Positions 14,392 through 18,018 of a stretch of DNA of 18,018 bases are shown piece by piece (positions within the stretch are counted from its first letter, which is position 1; each line of letters opens with the position of its first letter). Both the position numbers and the translations under genes were made by a program. Where the stretch lies: NCBI GenBank assembly GCA_052144935.1, contig JBKQPR010000174.1, positions 1-18,018 of the forward strand, in the 5' to 3' direction. The notes beneath the pieces are model-generated. The model was not told the DNA's origin, searched no databases, and saw only the letters and a list, made by a program, of their open reading frames with translations. This DNA comes from JOPF133 sp052144935. Its GTDB lineage: Bacteria > Acidobacteriota > Terriglobia > Bryobacterales > Bryobacteraceae.

Positions 14392-14528
14392 GGGATCTCT
14401 CAACTGATTAGCGCCTGTGCTGGGATCGGCTCAGTAACCCCGCGAAAATCAATGCCGGCCTTGCCGAGCCGGGACCAAAAGGGCACGACCGGTCATCTGC
14501 GCCTCCCAACCGCCTGCCACAACCCGCG

Positions 14529-15788
14529 CTACAAGAAGGAGCGAACCGTGGCGAGGAAGCGCTGGCGGTCGGCGGCGGAGGGGATCGCGGCGGCCAGTAC
14601 GTTCCGCAATTCCTCGGCGCTCGGAGCCGTGCGGGCCGCGCGGTAGACCACCGCCTCGGCGGTGGGGCCGATGTAAGTGGCGAGCGCCTGCGCGACGCGG
14701 CCCAGGGCGGCGGGATCGAAGGAAATGGGCGAGGTGGCGGGGATCGCAACCATCGTGACGGTGGCCCCGGGATTGGCTTTGCGGAAGGCGTCGCGCTGCC
14801 GGGGGTCTTCGATCCCGGAGGCCAGCGCGTGCTGGATTTCAGCGAGGGTCGAGTAGCGGCGCGCGGCATCGGCAACCAGGCCCCTGGCGGTGGGACCTAT
14901 GGCGCGTACCAGGCGGGCTTCCAGATCGGCCAGCTCGAGCGGGGTCGGGGCGGCCGCGCGGGGAGTGACCTCGGCCTGGCTGGGTGGGCGGCCGATGTCC
15001 GGCAGCGCGGCGCGAAATTCCAGCGCGGTCTGGAAGCGCTGGGCGGGCTCTTTGGCCAGCGCGCGCATGATGGCGGCGGAGAGGGCCTGGGGCACCAGCG
15101 GATTGACCGCGGCGGGGCCGGGCGGAATGGCGTCGATCTGCGCGTCCATGAAGGCGCGCCGGGCGTCGCCTGCGCGGCGGCCAGTGACCATTTCGTAACA
15201 CGTGAGGCCGAGCGAGTAGATATCGGAACGGGCGTCAACCTGGCCGGATCGGATCTGCTCCGGCGACATGTACGCCAGGGTTCCGACGGCGATTCCCGCC
15301 TTGGTGAGTTGCTGCCCGCCCGCGGAGCGCGCCATGCCGAAGTCGGTGAGCTTGACCACGCCGCCCGAGGCGATCAGGATGTTGGCGGGCTTGACATCGC
15401 GATGAATCACGCCGCGTCCGTGCGCGAACGCCAGGGCCCCCAGGACCTGGTTGATGTAATGCACGGCCACGGGAGCCTCGATGGGGCCGCGGCGCAAGGT
15501 CTCCTCCAGGCTGACCCCTTCCACCAGCTCCAGGATCATGACGATACGCTGTTCGATGCGCAGGGCCGCGTGGAGAGCCGCGATGTTGGGGTGCTGGAGG
15601 CTGGCGTGGACTTTGATCTCGCGGAGAAAGCGGTCGGCCAGCGCGGGGTCCTCATTGAGGACCACTTTCATGGCCTCCTCGCGGTCCGTCAGCAGGCTGC
15701 GCACGCGGTAGACCTCGCCCATACCGCCGCGGCCCAAAACGCCGGTAACCTGATAATCCCCGAAAATATCGCCGATCTGAATGGGCAT
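14529..15788 (-). CDS. Hanks-type Ser/Thr protein kinase, soluble, with two C-terminal repeats
   Basis: A 419-residue PknB-like kinase with every catalytic mark: glycine loop GRGGMGEVY (19-27), ATP-binding K41, HRDVKPAN (129-136) with catalytic D131, DFG (149-151), activation-segment GTLAYMSPEQ (169-178) and SDIYSLG (188-194). The catalytic domain ends near 265. No transmembrane helix follows, so it is cytoplasmic. The rest is two copies of a 50-55-residue helical repeat, at about 287-338 and 361-414, each with an IGPTA core (297-301 and 373-377), an AAR, and a basic/aromatic end (QRDAFRK, DRQRFLA). I know this pattern only as a C-terminal extra domain of unknown function in some signalling proteins. 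It starts 9 nt after the hydrolase stop, with a weak ribosome-binding site, so translation may be coupled. Confidence 0.93.
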   Translation of the reverse strand: MPIQIGDIFGDYQVTGVLGRGGMGEVYRVRSLLTDREEAMKVVLNEDPALADRFLREIKVHASLQHPNIAALHAALRIEQRIVMILELVEGVSLEETLRRGPIEAPVAVHYINQVLGALAFAHGRGVIHRDVKPANILIASGGVVKLTDFGMARSAGGQQLTKAGIAVGTLAYMSPEQIRSGQVDARSDIYSLGLTCYEMVTGRRAGDARRAFMDAQIDAIPPGPAAVNPLVPQALSAAIMRALAKEPAQRFQTALEFRAALPDIGRPPSQAEVTPRAAAPTPLELADLEARLVRAIGPTARGLVADAARRYSTLAEIQHALASGIEDPRQRDAFRKANPGATVTMVAIPATSPISFDPAALGRVAQALATYIGPTAEAVVYRAARTAPSAEELRNVLAAAIPSAADRQRFLATVRSFL

Positions 15789-15797
15789 TCTTTGACT

Positions 15798-17930
15798 CTA
15801 ACGCGCCCCCGGGGCGCCCCCTGCGCCCGCCCGGCCGGCGTACTTCTTCCACAGGGCCGGATCCGCCAGCATCTTCACGAACAGACCGCCCACTACCGAG
15901 CGAGCCTGAAAGCCCTGCTGCCTGGCCGTAACCGTATCGTACCAGTCGCTCAAGGGCACCCGGCTTTCGGAATCGTTTGCGAACTGATATGCCGGCGCGA
16001 CGATCTTCTCGAAATCGGACTGGCTCTCCGCCAGGGTTGCCGTCCACAGGATCCAGTCCAGCTTCGTGTAGGTCCGCCGATTGTCGAGCGGCAGGCCGTA
16101 GCGGTTCTGCTTGGTGAGATAGAACGCCGTCTCCCGGCGCGCCACTTCGGGCGGGAAGAGATTCAGGCCCAGCACCTTATCCCAGACCAGGTTGTACTTC
16201 TGGCTCCAGGTGCCGGCGGCGTCGAACGCCAGCTTGTAGTGATCCCCCTCGCGGGCCAGCTCCAGCCACTTCTTGACGAAATCCTGGGCCGTCCGGCGGT
16301 ATTCCGCGGCGACGTCTTTTCGCCCCGTCATTTCGGCCAGCAGGCCGTACGAACCCAGCGCCACAATCGCTTTGATCGACAGATTGGCGTTGTGCGCGAG
16401 GTGGCCGGCGAAATCGTCCGTGGAAAGCTGGTTCTCGGGATCCAATCCCTTCTCTTTCAGGTACCCTGCCCATTTGGTCAGCTCCGGCCAGTACTTCGCG
16501 GCAAAGTCCGCATTGCCTTCGACCTTGGCGAGCGCGGCCAGCATGATCAGCATATTGCCGCTCTCCTCCACGGGCATCTGGTTCTCTTCGGTGCGCTCGC
16601 CGCCGCCATACACCTGCCCGTTGGCCTGCGGGTACGTGCCCAGGTCGTGTGGCGCGAACGGCCAGCGCCACCGCGGCATGTGCGCGTACTCCAGCACCGG
16701 CTGAAGCTGCGCGCGCAGCAGCCGCGGATTGAACAGCAGCGTAAACGGAGAGCTGGGATAGATCACGTCCACCGTGGCGATGCAGCCGTTGCTGAAATTC
16801 TCCTTGGGGAAGAACATGGCCGCGCCATCGGCGTCGGCCACCAGTTTGTGCGCGGCCAGAGTCTGCCGGTAGGCCAGGGATGCCAGGCGGGCGTACTTCT
16901 CGCCGCCGGCCTGCCGCAGGTCGGCCATGAGCTGGTCGTCGAAGGCCTGGCTCCTTTCCGCCAGCGCGTCGCGATCGCGGCGGCCCATGCGCAGCAATTC
17001 CGCCCCATCCGCGCCGTTGCGCCGCCACCAGGCCCGTTCGCGCCGCTCGAAATACTCGATGGAGTATAGATCGTCATAGGCGATCATGAGGTAGCGCGAG
17101 ACCGGCTGGGATGCGACCTTCCCGAAGTCGATGGCGAATGCCAGGACGGTCTGCGGCGCGCGTCCGCCGGCGGCGCCATCGGAAAAGTCGTCGGAATCGG
17201 GCATCCGTCCCGTGCTGGTGAACGCCGCGCGGGCCTGGGGCCGGCCGGCGATGGCTTCGGTGACGCCCTCCGGCTTGTCGGCGGCGAGGTAGAGGTATCC
17301 CCAATCGATCCGCAGGTCGTCTCCGCGTTTGGCCAAAACCGGCTGCTCGCGCGAGCCCATCCGCAAGACCGGTTGACCATCCACCTGAAAGCGCGCCGCC
17401 CACACCGGCTGGTCGGACGCGTTCACCACCAGATCGGATCCCGCCTCGAAAAAGACGGCCGCCTGGTGCTCCTGGCCGTCGCTGGAGACGATGGTCCAAG
17501 TGACATAAGTCAACGGCCGCGAGAGAACCTCCAGGTCGTCCGGCAAAGCGGGCGTCAGAAACGTCAGCGCCACTTTCACTCCGGCGCCCGAGAACTCGTA
17601 CATGGTGCGCGCCGGCAACACCTCCAGGCGGGTCTGCGCCAGTGCGTTTGCGGCCGGCGCGCCACGGCCGCCACGGCCCATGGCGCCGGTCAGGCTGTAG
17701 ACCCGGCCATCGATGCGGACGGCCAGGAACAGGCTGTTGGGCTTTCCGGTCCAGTGGGTGGTGCCGGTATCCGTCAAGCGGTCGGCGGCCGACCAGATGC
17801 TGAAGTAGGGATCGTGGGCCACCAGCGGAACAGCCGGCGGGCGCAGGGGCGCCAGAGGTTGCGTCCAGGCGGCGCAAGCGAGGCCGCTCAGAGCCGCGGC
17901 GAGCCGAAAGATTCTCATAGTCTTGTGCAT
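15798..17930 (-). CDS. Secreted glutaminase-like (DUF4964/DUF5127/DUF4965) hydrolase-family protein
   Basis: A 710-residue exported protein of the family described for fungal glutaminase GtaA and many bacterial homologues, with a predicted six-hairpin alpha-barrel. The bacterial members' reaction is not established. From the ATG at 17930: a Sec-type signal peptide (MRIFRLAAALSGLACAA, cleaved near 20-24); the diagnostic N-terminal RPPAVPLVAHDPYFSIWS, then THWTGKPNSL and a beta-rich part to about 250; a central region with YLMIAYDDLYSIEYF; and the helical barrel with VDVIYPSSPFTLLFNP, NLSIKAIVALGSYG and DWYDTVTARQQGFQARSVVG. The ATG at 17930 is preferred because AAGG lies 5 nt upstream; the open frame runs to a TTG at 17972 inside a repeat. 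The kinase gene follows 9 nt after its stop. Confidence 0.87.
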   Translation of the reverse strand: MHKTMRIFRLAAALSGLACAAWTQPLAPLRPPAVPLVAHDPYFSIWSAADRLTDTGTTHWTGKPNSLFLAVRIDGRVYSLTGAMGRGGRGAPAANALAQTRLEVLPARTMYEFSGAGVKVALTFLTPALPDDLEVLSRPLTYVTWTIVSSDGQEHQAAVFFEAGSDLVVNASDQPVWAARFQVDGQPVLRMGSREQPVLAKRGDDLRIDWGYLYLAADKPEGVTEAIAGRPQARAAFTSTGRMPDSDDFSDGAAGGRAPQTVLAFAIDFGKVASQPVSRYLMIAYDDLYSIEYFERRERAWWRRNGADGAELLRMGRRDRDALAERSQAFDDQLMADLRQAGGEKYARLASLAYRQTLAAHKLVADADGAAMFFPKENFSNGCIATVDVIYPSSPFTLLFNPRLLRAQLQPVLEYAHMPRWRWPFAPHDLGTYPQANGQVYGGGERTEENQMPVEESGNMLIMLAALAKVEGNADFAAKYWPELTKWAGYLKEKGLDPENQLSTDDFAGHLAHNANLSIKAIVALGSYGLLAEMTGRKDVAAEYRRTAQDFVKKWLELAREGDHYKLAFDAAGTWSQKYNLVWDKVLGLNLFPPEVARRETAFYLTKQNRYGLPLDNRRTYTKLDWILWTATLAESQSDFEKIVAPAYQFANDSESRVPLSDWYDTVTARQQGFQARSVVGGLFVKMLADPALWKKYAGRAGAGGAPGAR

Positions 17931-17955
17931 AACAACCTTGCCACCAATGCGCCAC

Positions 17956-18018
17956 CAACCGCTCCGCAGCAACCGCTCCCTGACGGTCGCGGCTCGGATG
18001 CGCTTTCCGAGCCGCGAC
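17956..18018. repeat. REP-like palindromic element upstream of the hydrolase gene
   Basis: CAACCGCTCC occurs twice (17956-17965 and 17970-17979) as a 14-nt tandem unit. The second copy begins an arm (17971-17995) that is identical, as reverse complement, to 12721-12745. Inside it GTCGCGGCTCGGA (17986-17998) pairs perfectly with TCCGAGCCGCGAC (18006-18018) across a 7-nt loop, a 13-bp stem. The element is cut by the window end. Its position 40 bp upstream of a start codon could let it affect expression. Confidence 0.85.

Larger units (their letters stand above)
14147..14528. other. Convergent intergenic region with a cluster of structured repeats
   Basis: These 382 bases separate the ends of the receiver and kinase genes. 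The first 245 bases hold a terminator hairpin, a nested stem-loop, a bulged G/C stem-loop, a 23-nt tandem duplication and a second terminator-like hairpin, all listed separately. Open frames cross the region but show no recognisable domain. From about 14392 to 14528 I see nothing beyond a small GCCGG-rich dyad. Confidence 0.6.

Noticed and set aside
14242..14646. A 134-codon open frame through the repeat cluster
   Set aside because: It translates the tandem duplication and hairpins and runs into the antisense of the kinase gene; no domain is visible.
14829..17069. A 746-codon open frame on the plus strand, antisense to both the kinase and hydrolase genes
   Set aside because: It runs across two well-supported genes and translates to His/Gln/Arg/Gly-rich sequence with no domain. 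Long antisense frames are expected opposite GC-rich genes with strong third-position bias.

Overview
The window is GC-rich bacterial DNA and most likely comes from an acidobacterium of the Solibacter/Bryobacter type. This is an inference from gene content: a very large Oar-like TonB-dependent outer-membrane protein with an N-terminal carboxypeptidase-regulatory domain, a secreted protein of the DUF4964/DUF5127/DUF4965 glutaminase-like family, a soluble Hanks-type kinase, a VapBC pair, and many small palindromic repeats between genes. No rRNA, tRNA, CRISPR array, phage gene or intact transposase was seen.

Layout. Bases 1-56 are a G/C homopolymer-rich stretch that may be a contig end. From 57 to 3731 (minus) lies the Oar-like receptor. 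A 568-base divergent intergenic region with several dyads separates it from a tightly overlapping plus-strand operon (4300-7682): an ornithine-cyclodeaminase/mu-crystallin family enzyme, a fold-type I PLP aminotransferase and an APC amino-acid permease. The natural reading is uptake and conversion of one amino acid, whose identity the sequence does not reveal. Convergent to it is tatA (7846-8034, minus). A vapBC module (8233-8889, minus) follows, with a pentanucleotide microsatellite upstream of vapB.

Bases 8960-10070 look like accessory debris: a MITE-like 110-bp inverted-repeat element, two dyads sharing CCGGAC half-sites, and a frame-damaged gene (9558-10067) of an uncharacterised family. 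A plus-strand group follows (10261-14146): an MFS anion symporter, a YfhO-like polytopic membrane protein and a stand-alone receiver domain. It ends at a clear hairpin terminator inside a cluster of structured repeats (14190-14391). The last part (14529-17930, minus) holds a secreted glutaminase-like hydrolase followed 9 bp later by a Ser/Thr kinase with two C-terminal repeats.

The most unusual observation is a dispersed REP-like palindrome. A 25-nt arm upstream of the hydrolase gene (17971-17995) recurs without mismatch, as its reverse complement, inside the YfhO-like coding region (12721-12745). There two copies of the element are translated in frame as a Pro/Ser/Gly-rich loop. Other items worth a second look are the microsatellite at the vapBC promoter, the MITE-like element, the repeat cluster at 14.2-14.4 kb, two near-leaderless promoter candidates, and the kinase's duplicated domain.
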